Shown: positions 8,073 to 18,304, numbered from the stretch's first letter. The stretch: 64,000 bases of DNA from Bacillus sp. OV166 (GCF_900177675.1 NZ_FXWM01000001.1:3791001-3855000); one strand, 5' to 3'. Notes: generated from the letters alone by a model not told the origin. A program made the numbers and translations.

Positions 8073-8759
8073 TTATTTCAATAGTTTCTTTCGAACAGAA
8101 TCAAGGTGTAGGAACATGTGATGAAATGCTTCAAACGGATCCCTTTTTACCAATGCCTCGTAAATAGCAATGTGTTCTTTGAGTGTTCGCTCACGCTCAC
8201 GATATATAATTTCGCTATCGATTTTTTTAAAAGTGATAATTAATGAATCGATCATACCTTCGACAATTGGATTATCTGCACTTAAGGCAATGGTTTGATG
8301 AAATTCCTTATCCGCTTCGACATAGTTATTGTCTTTGCTGTTGGCGATAATATCTATCGTCTCTTTTAATTTCGTAAGCTGTTCCTCATTGATTTTCTCT
8401 GCCGCAATCGTAACTAATCCTAGTTCTAATGCCATCCGTGCCTCGATGATTGCTGGCAAATTATCATGGGCCAGAGCTAACATGACTGAAAATGGATGAC
8501 TGCCAATTTTATTGTTAAAAAAAGTTCCTTCACGGGTTTTACGTGTTATTACACCAAGTGTATCGAGTGAACTTAAAGCCTCACGTAACACTGGCCGGCT
8601 GACATCTAGAACTTCCATTAGTTCCATTTCAGTCGGCAATTTATCACCTGGTTTCAATTGTCCACTAATTAATAAGTTAATAATACTTTCAACAACCTGC
8701 TTCGATAAGGTATTTCGATTAACGGATTCTACAATTATTTTTTTCGGAGAACCAACCAT
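8073..8759 (-). CDS. GntR/FadR-subfamily (FCD) transcription regulator
   Basis: DNA-binding regulator of about 229 residues. The N-terminal winged helix shows LSKQVVESIINLL, GDKLPTEMEL and SRPVLREALSSLDTLGVI. The C-terminal helical FCD ligand domain includes EARMALELGLVTIAAE, EADKEFHQTIA and EHIAIYEALVKRD, with the metal-binding Asp/His pattern. I chose the second of two adjacent ATGs (8762, 8759) because AAGGGG then has normal spacing. It lies 120 bp downstream of the broken glycerate kinase in the same direction, as FCD regulators do in sugar-acid operons. A role as repressor of the decaying glucarate/glycerate genes is inference. Confidence 0.88.
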   Translation of the reverse strand: MVGSPKKIIVESVNRNTLSKQVVESIINLLISGQLKPGDKLPTEMELMEVLDVSRPVLREALSSLDTLGVITRKTREGTFFNNKIGSHPFSVMLALAHDNLPAIIEARMALELGLVTIAAEKINEEQLTKLKETIDIIANSKDNNYVEADKEFHQTIALSADNPIVEGMIDSLIITFKKIDSEIIYRERERTLKEHIAIYEALVKRDPFEAFHHMFLHLDSVRKKLLK

Positions 8760-8882
8760 CATTTCGCCCCTTGAATTTTTTGTCTTTATTTGTAAGACTA
8801 ATAATATTATACCTATATTATGCAACAATTTATATGAAAAATAGCTGTCGAAAACTCGACAGCTACTTTTTTCGGATAAATA

Positions 8883-10011
8883 TTATATTTTTAATACCCG
8901 GCAAATATTTTCTGCTGCGAAAGCAAGATTAGCTTCACCTGATTCTAGTGCTTCATTTAAAGAAGTAACACCCATTAAAATTCCAATAATTGCAGTGAAT
9001 CCATGATCAAATAATGGCTCGACACCCGTTCCAATTCTACCTGCAAATGCAATGACTGGAATAGAATATTTCTGTGCGATGGTAGCAACCCCAAACGGTG
9101 TCTTCCCAAATAAAGTTTGGCCATCAATACTGCCCTCGCCAGTAAAAACATAGTCTGCACCCTTAACTCTTTCCTCAAGTCCAGTATACTCGATTACAAG
9201 TTCGACGCCCTTTTTTAAATGAGCATTTAGAAATGCCATTAACCCTGCACCTAGACCACCAGCGGCTCCTGCACCTTCCGTATATGCGATATCCTTTCCG
9301 AGGTCTTGCTTAATTAAGTCAGCGTATAGAGCTAAATTTTGATCAAGAAGTTGGACTATTTCAGGTGTTGCACCCTTTTGTGGGCCAAAGATTGCGGATG
9401 CACCGTTTTCTCCAATTAGTGGATTCGTGACATCACAGGCTACATCAATTTTGACTTGGTTAATTCGGTCATCTAATCCACTCAAATCAATGGAATGTAA
9501 TTGACCCAACGCACCGCCGCCAAAGACAAGTTCTTCACCGTTCTTATCCTTAAATGAAACTCCAAGAGCTTGAAGCATTCCAACGCCGCCGTCATTGGTT
9601 GCACTTCCGCCAATTCCTATAAGGATACGGGTTACACCCTTGTCTAGGGCAGATTTTAATTAACTGACCGGTACCGTAGGTTGTTGTGATTAATGGATTG
9701 CGATCCTGTGGTTGGATTAATTCTAATCCACTCGCTGTAGCCATTTCAATAACAGCAGTTTGCCCTTCCCCTAAAAGACCAAATTCCGCAAATCTTTTCT
9801 CTCCTAATGGTCCTAGAACTTCAGTTTTGATAATTTCTCCATTAGTCATACTAACAAGAGACTCAACTGTTCCTTCCCCACCGTCCGCCATTGGCACGAT
9901 TACGCATTCCGCATCAGGGAAAACCTTTAGGATTCCTTTCTCCATAGCAAGGGCAGCATTTTTCGCTGTCATACTTTCCTTAAATGAATCAGGCGCTAAC
10001 ACAAACTTCAT
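8883..10011 (-). pseudogene. glxK: Glycerate kinase, broken by a single-base frameshift
   Basis: Two overlapping-frame halves together make a full glycerate kinase. The start at 10011 follows AAAGGA. The first half reads MKFVLAPDSFKESMTAKNAA through YGTGQLI. The next expected residues (KSALDKGVTRILIGIGGSAT) appear only in the next frame, and translation then continues through GGGALGQLH, GASAIFGPQKGA and GAGAAGGLGAGL to the stop at 8883. The shift falls in an A run of four (9654-9657), one base longer than needed. The intact enzyme phosphorylates glycerate, the end product of glucarate and glyoxylate routes. It may be a true pseudogene or a sequencing error. Confidence 0.85.
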
Positions 10012-10137
10012 AGTAATCTGTCCTTTACGATTAAAGTAAAAACTATTAAATAAATAGTACCTAAACACCTATTTAAATCCTAAGAATTTAATGGGTGTTT
10101 AGCTTTGTCCCGACCAAAAACTGTATATGAAAAGATA

Positions 10138-10163
10138 AGGGTGACTTTACATACAGCCACCCT
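10138..10163 (-). terminator. Weak hairpin after the gudD remnant
   Basis: Stem AGGGTG / CACCCT with a 14-nt loop, followed on the minus strand by TATCTTTTC. The poor T tract keeps confidence low. Confidence 0.45.
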
Positions 10164-10170
10164 AATAACT

Positions 10171-10503
10171 TTATCTAACTAAACAAGGACGTTTGTTATC
10201 GAATTTCCAGTCTGGAATTAAGAATTGCATTCTGACTGCATCATCACGAGAGCCTAGTCCCATGTTGTTATACATTTCATGTGCTTTCATAATTTGATCC
10301 ATATCCACTTCAACGCCTAGACCTGGTTTGTTAGGACCTGTAATGTCACCGTCAACAATTTGGAATGGCTCCTTTGTTAACCGTTCTGTCCCTTCCTGCC
10401 AAATCCAGTGAGTATCAATTGCAGTAATCTCGCCAGGATCTGCAGCGGCAACATGTGTAAACATAGCAAATGAGATATCGAAATGATTGTTTGAGTGGGA
10501 GCC
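10171..10503 (-). pseudogene. gudD: C-terminal remnant of glucarate dehydratase
   Basis: The last roughly 110 residues of an enolase-superfamily glucarate dehydratase: [58 protein letters not shown] and the C-terminus [10 protein letters not shown]. Homology begins abruptly at GSHSNN (10503). The upstream 330 or so residues, with the barrel lysine and metal ligands, are absent and replaced by sequence leading to the tnpB remnant. It cannot be catalytic. The nearby glycerate kinase supports a former glucarate catabolic operon. The break point next to tnpB suggests damage by an IS605-type insertion and deletion, which is inference. Confidence 0.85.
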
Positions 10504-10747
10504 GCTCGAATTTACTACTCAATTCTTATCAATTCTACCAAAATAGATAAAATTTAAGAATTGTCACACCTGAGTAAAAAACTTTTCTCCAAATCAAGAC
10601 TGTGAATCAATGTGAGCCTTGTTGGCAGAACAACACCTTTTCAAGTGCAAATTGCACTATCTGCTCTCGAATGGGAAAGCAATGTCATCATAAGTATAGT
10701 TAGTACCATCGTGCCGTGAGCACTCCTAACTAGCCTGAGCGTGGCCA
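10504..10747 (-). mobile_element. Likely right end of an IS200/IS605-type element (possible omega-RNA region)
   Basis: These 244 bases follow the tnpB stop and end where gudD homology begins. They contain short hairpins (for example AAGTGCAAATTGCACTAT) and no gene. In IS605-family elements the transposon right end and the guide-RNA scaffold occupy this position. I cannot define the exact end or guide. Confidence 0.4.
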
Positions 10748-11095
10748 TTATATCTTGTTTTCTATCCAATAAATAGACTGTCCGTAAACTACTTTGCCCT
10801 TATGGGTAAAGTTTTTTAGTTTGTGTTTGTATTTTTGAACATCTAACGAGAAACCCACTTTCTTTCCAATATTCACACTGGCATTACTGTCTCTCATCAT
10901 TTCTGTTCCACAAATCATACAATCGAAACGACGAATAGACGGGTCTTTTTTCTCTTGGTGGCCACAAACGCAACAGTCTTTTGTGGTATTTCGTTCGTTC
11001 GCTAGAAGATAGTACTTTCCTAGTTTTGCCGCTACCCATTCTACAATTGTACGGAACTCACCCATTTTTTCTTGGTTTAACATGCTTCTTTTCAT
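10748..11095 (-). pseudogene. tnpB: tnpB (IS605 OrfB) C-terminal remnant
   Basis: About 115 residues matching the end of TnpB nucleases. RTIVEWVAAKLGKYY is followed by a zinc ribbon with CCVCGHQEK and CMICGTEMMR, then the RuvC-III motif RDSNASVNIG, in which the catalytic Asp is present. Full TnpB is about 370-400 residues. The RuvC-I and RuvC-II parts and the N-terminus are missing, and no tnpA is nearby. It cannot cleave DNA alone. It sits between unrelated fragments in the decayed sugar-acid region. Confidence 0.85.
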
Positions 11096-11099
11096 TTGA

Positions 11100-11259
11100 T
11101 CAAAAGGAGCCGTTCCATTTGTAGGTGTAAATCACCCACAATAAACTGAGTGCTACAATTAACCAAGCAAGAATAATTAGCGAAATATCCCTGGCGGCTG
11201 TTAAATCTTTTATAAAATCAGCAATACCACAATCAACTAAAAAATTTATTGATTCCTCT
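11100..11259 (-). pseudogene. Unrecognised membrane-protein C-terminal fragment
   Basis: An open stretch without start codon ends at TGA (11100-11102), overlapping the start of the tnpB remnant. It encodes about 52 residues with one strong transmembrane helix (SLIILAWLIVALSLLWVIYTY) and a short polar tail KWNGSF. I do not recognise the family. It could be the tail of a transporter from the degraded sugar-acid locus or chance sequence. Confidence 0.35.
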
Positions 11260-11324
11260 CTTCACTGGATATGTCTTTTACAAAATAAAGTATTCTACCA
11301 CTGAATAAGCAATAAAGGGATAGT

Positions 11325-11355
11325 AAAACAGCCTTCACATTAATGATGTGAAGGC
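11325..11355 (-). terminator. Terminator of the nar operon
   Basis: Perfect 10-bp stem GCCTTCACAT / ATGTGAAGGC with a 5-nt loop, then TGTTTT on the minus strand, about 95 nt after the narI stop. Confidence 0.7.
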
Positions 11356-11432
11356 CGCTTCTTGATAATTACTTATCCTATAACGGAAAGAAAGGCGATT
11401 CCAATAAAGGTAATTATTCTGTAGGTTTCTAA

Positions 11433-11447
11433 TGGTGTCCGGCACCA
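11433..11447. repeat. GTGTC-GGCAC palindrome at the narI end
   Basis: TGGTGTCCGGCACCA, a near-perfect 15-bp palindrome immediately after narI. It belongs to the GTGCCTGACAC-like dispersed motif also found near 1286, 19216, 42726 and 57689. Confidence 0.55.
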
Positions 11448-11449
11448 AA

Positions 11450-12139
11450 TCAGCTCTTATCATACCCATCACGTGAACGGTATTGCTGTGGTGCCCTTGT
11501 TGGATAACGTGCTGGAAAACTAAACATATGAACTAGCTGTGTAAACGGTATGGATGCAAATAAAAAGAATGACAAAATGACATGGACCTTAAAGAGGGTT
11601 GGTATCCCTAACATGAGCTCAGAAAGCGGCTGGAAAGTGAATAAACTCCTAAACCACGGACCAATAGTTAATCGATACTCATAGGCTACCACTGTATAAC
11701 TATAAATGAGTGTCATATAGGTTCCAAGGGCTGCAATAATGAGTAACAGAACAATCGTGAAATAATCTCCAAAGGTCGTATGTACGCGTACCTTTGGAAA
11801 CGACAACTTTCGAATGATCATCACCACCAAGCCAATGACAACCATTAGTCCTGCGACCCCACCGCCTGCAATTGCACCAATATGATACAGATGTTCACCA
11901 ACGCCAAGTGCTTCATAGACCCCAATTGGAATCAAGACGCCCATTACATGTCCAATAAAGGCAAAAATAATCCCATAATGGAACAGGACGGAACCGAATC
12001 GCAGCCACTTTTTTTCAAAAATTTCTGTTGACGGGGCATACCAGCTTTTCCCTCGAAAAATAAAGCGATAAAATGTCCCAACGATGAGAATGGCACCGCA
12101 AATATAAGGAAAAATGGTCCACCAAAAAATTAATTCCAT
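11450..12139 (-). CDS. narI: Respiratory nitrate reductase, gamma subunit (cytochrome b)
   Basis: Membrane dihaem cytochrome b of 229 residues that takes electrons from menaquinol and hands them to NarH. Five transmembrane helices are visible. The four haem-ligand histidines sit in LFHYG (His54), GHVMG (His64), FKVHV (His186) and QLVHMFS (His204), the expected pattern. Last gene of the nar operon, 113 bp after narJ, with a terminator beyond. Size matches Bacillus NarI. Confidence 0.96.
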   Translation of the reverse strand: MELIFWWTIFPYICGAILIVGTFYRFIFRGKSWYAPSTEIFEKKWLRFGSVLFHYGIIFAFIGHVMGVLIPIGVYEALGVGEHLYHIGAIAGGGVAGLMVVIGLVVMIIRKLSFPKVRVHTTFGDYFTIVLLLIIAALGTYMTLIYSYTVVAYEYRLTIGPWFRSLFTFQPLSELMLGIPTLFKVHVILSFFLFASIPFTQLVHMFSFPARYPTRAPQQYRSRDGYDKS

Positions 12140-12252
12140 CTCGAACCTCCTTAGTAAACAAGCTTAAAAGGTAACAGCGTTAGCAAGAAAAAGATGCGGA
12201 TATCAATTTGTCAGTCACCCAAAACAAACAAATTCTTACCCCATCCCTTCTT

Positions 12253-12855
12253 CTACCGATACATTACAGGGTAGGGAAGTTCATCCAAATCAGCTTCCTC
12301 ACGTTCATTTTCCAATAAAGCAATTTCCTCCTTTTCTGGTGCTGTAAAGACAAACATCATCAAAAGGTCAATGGCTTTGTGATAGGGATTGCTGCTAGGA
12401 AGATTGTTTAAAAGCCTATGGATTGCATAGGACAAACGACGCCTAAGTCTAATAAAATTCTCTTCCTCTGGTGCCACTGCCAAGAGCTCTAATAGCATCG
12501 GGATATAATCAGCCAATTCCTTCCCTTCGTATTCAAAGCCACCTTCACAGATGCGCTTCTGTAATTTAATCAAGGCGGCGCCACGCTTTCGACTGTCACC
12601 CAGCTCATGTGCGGTTAAATAAAGACTCGTTTTTTCCTTATAATCAAATGTTTCCACATAAAGTTCTTGGAGTTTCTTTTGCCCCATTTCAAATAATGGG
12701 TCAATCCCATCCAAAATTTCCTTCCGATGCGTTTTTATATGAATCTGTTCATTGACGAATTTTTCAATTATCGGGCGCTCGTCAAAAAAATCATCATTTG
12801 GATATTCCAAAATCCGGGACAGGATGACTAACAGGGCGGAGGATTCATTCGTCAT
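12253..12855 (-). CDS. narJ: Nitrate reductase assembly chaperone
   Basis: All-helical cytosolic chaperone of 200 residues (NarJ/TorD family) that holds apo-NarGH during molybdenum-cofactor insertion and membrane docking. Family features visible are [10 protein letters not shown] near the start, [18 protein letters not shown] (about 77-94) and the acidic tail. Its ATG overlaps the narH stop by 4 bases (ATGA), implying translational coupling and matched dosage. Not part of the final enzyme. Confidence 0.94.
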   Translation of the reverse strand: MTNESSALLVILSRILEYPNDDFFDERPIIEKFVNEQIHIKTHRKEILDGIDPLFEMGQKKLQELYVETFDYKEKTSLYLTAHELGDSRKRGAALIKLQKRICEGGFEYEGKELADYIPMLLELLAVAPEEENFIRLRRRLSYAIHRLLNNLPSSNPYHKAIDLLMMFVFTAPEKEEIALLENEREEADLDELPYPVMYR

Positions 12856-14354
12856 TGACTTTCACTTCTTTCATATGGATATGTCGTCATTCCTTCAGCT
12901 GGTGCTATATCTTCAATGCTGCAGGACCCTTGCTTATAATGTAAATCATCATCCATTTCACGACGTCCCGTTGGAATAACAAATCGCTCATTATATTTCG
13001 CAACCGCAAGTAACCGAGCCATCTCTTCCAGTTCCTCTGGTGAGGTTTTCGCTTCTTCCAAAAGCTTGCTGACCTTCAGCTTATCGGCCCCACCCACCGT
13101 TTTTTCACGCATATGAACGCGCATCGCTGCCATTTTTAATAGGACCCTGCGGATTACATCTGTATCGTCTGCCGCTAACAATGACGCTAAGTACTCCATT
13201 GGAATTCTCATTTGATCAACCGCTGGTATATAGCCATCCACACTTAACTCATTTTCATTGGTAATATGATTCATGATAGGGCTAAGCGGCGGTACATACC
13301 AAACCATCGGTAATGTCCGATACTCTGGATGTAACGGCAAGGCGATTTTCCACTTCATCGCCATTTTATAGATAGGCGATTGCTGTGCACTTTCAATCCA
13401 GCTATGATTGATTCCCTGTTTTTCTGCTTCCTCAATCACCTTGGGGTCAAACGGATCTAAAAAGACTGAAAGCTGTGCTTCATACAATTCCTTTGGATCC
13501 TCAACAGAGGCTGCCTCCTTTACCCTATCTGCATCATATAACACAACGCCAATGTAGCGAATACGTCCAACACAGGTTTCTGAACAAATCGTTGGAAGTC
13601 CTGCCTCCGTCCTTGGATAACAGAAATTACATTTCTCCGCTTTATGGGTATTCCAATTGTAATACACCTTATGATAGGGACAGCCATTCTGGCAGAAACG
13701 CCAGCCCCGGCAGGCATCCTGGTCCACAAGCACAATTCCATCTTCATCCCTTTTATATAAAGCACCGGTAGGACACGAGGCCACACAAGATGGATTAAGA
13801 CAATGCTCACAAATTCTTGGCAAGTACATCATGAATGTCTTTTCATATTCCATCGCAATATGTTCCTGAATCTTTTGTACATTCGGATCCATGGGAACCA
13901 CTGCACTGCCGCCTGCCAGATCATCATCCCAGTTGGGACCCCATTCAGGCTTATCTATATACTTACCCGTGATCATTGACTTTGGTCGTGCAACCGGTAA
14001 ATTTTCTTTCTTCGGGCTTTTATGCAAATGTTGAAAATCATAGGTCCATGGCTCATAAAAATCGTCCATTTCGGCCATATTGGGATTATAAAAAATATTA
14101 GCCAGCTTCGAGACAGGTCCCCCTGCTCTTAAATGTAATTTTCCATTTCGCATGACCCAGCCGCCCTTGTAACGGTCGGTATTTTCCCATTCCTTGGGAT
14201 AACCGGGTCCCGGACGTGTCTCCACATTGTTATACCAGACATATTCCATCCCTGGGCGGTTTGTCCAAACATTTTTACATGTAACAGAACAAGTATGACA
14301 GCCAATACATTTATCCAGGTGCATGACCATTGCCACTTGTGCTTTAATTTTCAA
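12852..14354 (-). CDS. narH: Respiratory nitrate reductase, beta subunit (iron-sulfur)
   Basis: Electron-transfer subunit of 500 residues carrying three [4Fe-4S] and one [3Fe-4S] cluster. The first motif is Cys16-Cys19-Cys22-Cys26 in [11 protein letters not shown]. Others are [13 protein letters not shown] (182-194), [11 protein letters not shown] (215-225, Trp218 replacing one Cys as expected for the 3Fe cluster) and Cys242, 245, 257, 261. It overlaps narG by 11 bases and narJ by 4, so the operon is tightly coupled. All ligands are intact. Confidence 0.96.
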   Translation of the reverse strand: MKIKAQVAMVMHLDKCIGCHTCSVTCKNVWTNRPGMEYVWYNNVETRPGPGYPKEWENTDRYKGGWVMRNGKLHLRAGGPVSKLANIFYNPNMAEMDDFYEPWTYDFQHLHKSPKKENLPVARPKSMITGKYIDKPEWGPNWDDDLAGGSAVVPMDPNVQKIQEHIAMEYEKTFMMYLPRICEHCLNPSCVASCPTGALYKRDEDGIVLVDQDACRGWRFCQNGCPYHKVYYNWNTHKAEKCNFCYPRTEAGLPTICSETCVGRIRYIGVVLYDADRVKEAASVEDPKELYEAQLSVFLDPFDPKVIEEAEKQGINHSWIESAQQSPIYKMAMKWKIALPLHPEYRTLPMVWYVPPLSPIMNHITNENELSVDGYIPAVDQMRIPMEYLASLLAADDTDVIRRVLLKMAAMRVHMREKTVGGADKLKVSKLLEEAKTSPEELEEMARLLAVAKYNERFVIPTGRREMDDDLHYKQGSCSIEDIAPAEGMTTYPYERSESQ

Positions 14355-17300
14355 GCCAATCGACCTCCTTTAATGGTCGGACAATCGTTAAAGTGTCCCT
14401 CTGGCTTCCTGTTGGTCCATAATAATTAAATCCGTAGCTCAGTTGTGAATACCCGCCAATCATATGGGTGGCTTTCGGATAAATTCGCGTGACACTGTTA
14501 TGTGTACCGCCGCGCGTTTTATTAATCGTATTACCTGGCACTCCCATCGTTCGGTCCTGGGCGTGGTGCATATAAACAGCCCCGCGCGGCATTCGGTACG
14601 TGAGAACGGCCCTTGCCACAACGACACCATTACGGTTATAGAGCTCAATCCAATCATTATCCTTTATGCCAATTTCGGCCCCATCCTGTTCATTCATCCA
14701 GACGACCTGCCAGCCACGGAACAACTGAATCATATTGGTTGTATCCGTAAACATGGTATGAATGCCCCACTTTTGATGGGGGGTCATATAACGAAGCGTA
14801 ATCGATTTTCCACTATCTTCAAATTCTTTTTCACCCTTTATAAACGGTCCCTTCGAGATTGGTGGGATGTATAGGGGAAGACCCTCACCATAATCTAGCA
14901 TTACCTCATGATCCAGATAGAAGCTTTGACGTCCCGTCAGTGTATGCCATGGAATATGGTATTCCTTATTCACCGTAAAGGGCGAATAGCGACGGTTATC
15001 ATTCTCAAGGCCGCTCCAAACAGGAGTCGATATCGCCTGACGCGGTTGGATCGTTAATGCATCGAGCGTATAATCCTCTTCTTCGCGCCCTTCCGAAATA
15101 TGAGCAAGTTTCTTACCCGTTTTTTTCTCCATCGATTTCCAGCCTTCTACCGCACGTTTCCCGTTTGTAGCACCAGACATAAGGAGGATAGCATTTATCG
15201 CCTTTTTATCAGAATATAAATCAGGATAACCCTTTCCTATCCCTTCATGCTTGGACGGTCCGAGCCGACTGAGTAATTCCTTATAAACCTTATCGCCTGG
15301 AATCCGAACACCCTTTGTTCCGTAGCCGTTCTTAATATTTGGCCCGACCGTGATCCACATATCATAGACATGAGGATAATCCCGTTTCAAAATCGTGAAG
15401 TTAGGCATGGTTTTACCTGGAATTGCCTCCACTTCACCCTTCCGCCAGTCTTTGACTTTTCCAAATGGCTGGGCAATTTCATTAATCGTGTCGTGGGTAA
15501 GCGGTGACATGATCAGGTCTTCTTGGGCCGGAAGATGCTCCTTAGCAAGCTCTGAAAAAACCTTTGCTATTTCTCTGAAGGCATCCCAATCGCTCCGTGT
15601 ATCCCATGGCGGGTTAATCGCTGCATTAAATGGATGCACGAATGGATGCAGATCCGTGCTGCTGATATCATGTTTTTCATACCAAGTCGCAGCAGGCAAA
15701 ATAATATCAGAGAAAAGTCCTGAGCTTGTCATCCGGAAATCCATACTCACGAAAAGGTCAGTTTTCCCTTCCGGCGGCTTTTCAGAAATATTCACATCTT
15801 TTGGCTGCCAGGAGTTTTCAACATCCGATAGGACCGAATCCGTGGAACCTATTAAATGCTTGACAAAGTATTCATGACCCTTCCCACTGTCGCCGAGTAG
15901 ATTCGATCGCCAGTTAAAAAAAACACGCGGAAAATTACGCGGGTCATTAGGATTTTCTATCGCAAAATCAAGCTTACCTTCTTTTAGCTGCTTGGCCACA
16001 TCTTCAATGAGAGCATGATCGTTAAGCGTCCGTGACCGTGCCTCTTTCATGACCTCTAATGAATTTTGCGAAAGCTGTGGAAAGCTTGGCAGCCAGCCAA
16101 GACGTGCAGACATGGCATTAAAATCAGCAGGATGCATTTTGGCATATTGACTTCCCCAGTCAGTTTGTGAATCATCAATATCATATTCATAGCGGAATTG
16201 TTCCGTTGCAAAGTAAAAGAAGGAAGTGCCGTTCATGAAGCGTGGTGATTTGACCCAATCATTCGCAAACGCAATCTGTGAAAATCCTTCTAAGGGGCGG
16301 ACCTTTTCCTGGCCAACATAATGGGCCCAGCCGCCGCCATTTACCCCTTGCGAACCCGTTAATAAAACCAGATTCAAAATCGACCGGTAAATTTGATCAC
16401 TATGGAACCAATGGTTTGTGCCGCCGCCCATCGCAATCATAGATTTCCCTTGTGTCCGGGCAGCATTGTCAGCAAATTCTCTTGCCACCTGGATTACATG
16501 TGCCTTATTCACACCCGTAATACTTTCCTGCCACGCAGGTGTATAAGGCCTATTTGCGTCATTATAATCCGCTGGATAATCACCTGGAAGACCCCTGTTG
16601 ATTCCGGTATGAGCAAGCATCAAATCATAGACGGTCGTAACAATTAGTTCGTTTCCAGATTGGTCTTTAATACGCTTAACCGGAACACCACGTTCGCTTT
16701 TCCCGCCTTCTTTTTCAGCAAAATAAGGGAATTCAACCATTGCTACATCATCTTTTTCATTTAATAAGCTAAGCAGAGGATTAATCTTTGAACCATCTTC
16801 CTCTGTCAAATCTAAATTCCACTTATTCCCTTCATCCCATCTAAACCCTTGACTGCCGTTAGGTATCGCAAAATTCTTAAGATTTTCATCCCAAACAACA
16901 GTTTTCCAATCCCCTAATTTATCTTCCTGGTCTGAAATATCGGATGCTCGTAAAAACCGATCGGAACGATAGCTGCCATTCTTTTTAGTTAACGTGACAA
17001 GGTAGGGTAAGTCAGTATATTGTTTTGCATATCCGCTAAAATAGGGTGTTTCTTTATCCACATAAAATTCCTTTAAAATGACATGCGTCATTGCCATCGC
17101 AAGGGCCCCATCAGTACCAGCTTTTGCCGGCAGCCACATATCTGCGAACTTATCATATTCCGCATAATCAGGACTTACACCGACTACTTTCGTACCGTTA
17201 TAACGAGATTCAACCATAAAGTGGGCATCTGGCGTTCTTGTTTGTGGGATATTCGTTCCCCAAATGATGAAATACTTTGAATTATACCAATCTCCACTTT

Positions 17301-18027
17301 CAGGAACGTCCGTTTGATCCCCCCATACCTGAGGGGAAGCAGGAGGAAGATCGGCATACCAATCGTAAAAACTTAGAATAGTCCCACCAATTAACGATAA
17401 GAATCTAGTTCCACCAGAATAACTAACCATTGACATCGCAGGAATGGGACTAAATCCAACAATTCGGTCTGGTCCATATTTTTTGATCGTATAAATGCTC
17501 GATGCGGCAATCATTAGACAAACGTCTTTCCACGTTCCCCTAACAAAACCGCCTTTTCCACGAGCCTGCACATATTGTTCGCGTTTTTTTTGGTGGGTCA
17601 CAATATTTTCCCAGGCTTCAACAGGGTTACTTGCCCGAGTAAGTTCGTCTTGCCATAATGCATACAAATCCCCGCGTACGTACGGGTATTTCACTCGAGT
17701 AGGACTATATGTATACCAGGAAAAGCTGGCTCCACGCGGACAGCCTCTCGGTTCATATTCTGGAAAATCATCACCTGTTGACGGATAATCCGTTTGCTGG
17801 GTTTCCCATGCGATAATGCCATCCTTCACATGAATTTTACAGCTGCAGGAACCAGTACAGTTAACCCCATGTGTTGAACGTACAATTTTATCATGCTGCC
17901 AGCGACGTCGGTAGACCTCTTCCCAATCCCGAGGACGGGGATTCTCTTCTGTCCACCCGTCATTTATTCGTTCCCCGCGCACTAAATGTTTAAGAGAATG
18001 GAACAGGTTATTTTTTTTAGACTGCAT
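14344..18027 (-). CDS. narG: Respiratory nitrate reductase, alpha (catalytic) subunit
   Basis: Mo-bisMGD enzyme of 1227 residues that reduces nitrate to nitrite on the inner membrane face. The FS0 cluster ligands are His53, Cys57, Cys61 and Cys96 (HGVNCTGSCSC ... RGCPRG). The molybdenum-binding Asp lies in SFYDWYADLP (about 225). VWGDQTDVPESGDWYNSKY and WGTNIPQTRTPDAHF follow, as in E. coli NarG. No twin-arginine signal, as expected for a cytoplasmic-side Nar. The start at 18027 follows AAGGGGTGA inside the preceding small gene. Length is normal and no motif is missing. Confidence 0.97.
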   Translation of the reverse strand: MQSKKNNLFHSLKHLVRGERINDGWTEENPRPRDWEEVYRRRWQHDKIVRSTHGVNCTGSCSCKIHVKDGIIAWETQQTDYPSTGDDFPEYEPRGCPRGASFSWYTYSPTRVKYPYVRGDLYALWQDELTRASNPVEAWENIVTHQKKREQYVQARGKGGFVRGTWKDVCLMIAASSIYTIKKYGPDRIVGFSPIPAMSMVSYSGGTRFLSLIGGTILSFYDWYADLPPASPQVWGDQTDVPESGDWYNSKYFIIWGTNIPQTRTPDAHFMVESRYNGTKVVGVSPDYAEYDKFADMWLPAKAGTDGALAMAMTHVILKEFYVDKETPYFSGYAKQYTDLPYLVTLTKKNGSYRSDRFLRASDISDQEDKLGDWKTVVWDENLKNFAIPNGSQGFRWDEGNKWNLDLTEEDGSKINPLLSLLNEKDDVAMVEFPYFAEKEGGKSERGVPVKRIKDQSGNELIVTTVYDLMLAHTGINRGLPGDYPADYNDANRPYTPAWQESITGVNKAHVIQVAREFADNAARTQGKSMIAMGGGTNHWFHSDQIYRSILNLVLLTGSQGVNGGGWAHYVGQEKVRPLEGFSQIAFANDWVKSPRFMNGTSFFYFATEQFRYEYDIDDSQTDWGSQYAKMHPADFNAMSARLGWLPSFPQLSQNSLEVMKEARSRTLNDHALIEDVAKQLKEGKLDFAIENPNDPRNFPRVFFNWRSNLLGDSGKGHEYFVKHLIGSTDSVLSDVENSWQPKDVNISEKPPEGKTDLFVSMDFRMTSSGLFSDIILPAATWYEKHDISSTDLHPFVHPFNAAINPPWDTRSDWDAFREIAKVFSELAKEHLPAQEDLIMSPLTHDTINEIAQPFGKVKDWRKGEVEAIPGKTMPNFTILKRDYPHVYDMWITVGPNIKNGYGTKGVRIPGDKVYKELLSRLGPSKHEGIGKGYPDLYSDKKAINAILLMSGATNGKRAVEGWKSMEKKTGKKLAHISEGREEEDYTLDALTIQPRQAISTPVWSGLENDNRRYSPFTVNKEYHIPWHTLTGRQSFYLDHEVMLDYGEGLPLYIPPISKGPFIKGEKEFEDSGKSITLRYMTPHQKWGIHTMFTDTTNMIQLFRGWQVVWMNEQDGAEIGIKDNDWIELYNRNGVVVARAVLTYRMPRGAVYMHHAQDRTMGVPGNTINKTRGGTHNSVTRIYPKATHMIGGYSQLSYGFNYYGPTGSQRDTLTIVRPLKEVDWLEN

Positions 18028-18304
18028 CTACGTCACCCCTTCCTTTCAGCATCTCTCCTAATGGGTTAAATTCTTCGCCCAAAATTTTAAATGAGTTTTC
18101 CCCACTCTGAAACTCCTCCAAAAAGACATTCCAACTTGCCGCATTTGCTGCTGCAATAATAAGCCTTTGAAAGGTATTCATGTCGTCTATTTCATAGATT
18201 TTTTGAATAATTTCTCCAGATATTTCTCCAAAGCGCATCCTGAGTACTGCAATTAAATCCTCCCGATCATTGACAAGCAATGGATCTGTTTCAAATGAAA
18301 ACAA
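18017..18304 (-). CDS. Small nar-operon protein of unknown function (95 aa)
   Basis: Soluble, acidic, mostly helical protein of 95 residues with no recognised domain. Central segment: IIQKIYEIDDMNTFQRLI and AAANAASWNVFLEEF. The start is TTG at 18304 with AAGGAG 12 bases before it, a little far. It overlaps narG by 11 bases and follows the 103-residue gene by 18 bases, so it is co-translated with narG. The position suggests a role in nitrate respiration, such as assembly, sensing or nitric-oxide protection, but nothing in the sequence proves this. Confidence 0.8.
   Translation of the reverse strand: MFSFETDPLLVNDREDLIAVLRMRFGEISGEIIQKIYEIDDMNTFQRLIIAAANAASWNVFLEEFQSGENSFKILGEEFNPLGEMLKGRGDVDAV

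Noticed and set aside
9592..9686. Programmed frameshift in glycerate kinase
   Set aside because: There is no slippery heptamer, internal Shine-Dalgarno or stimulatory structure; a simple indel explains it, and no family precedent for recoding is known to me.
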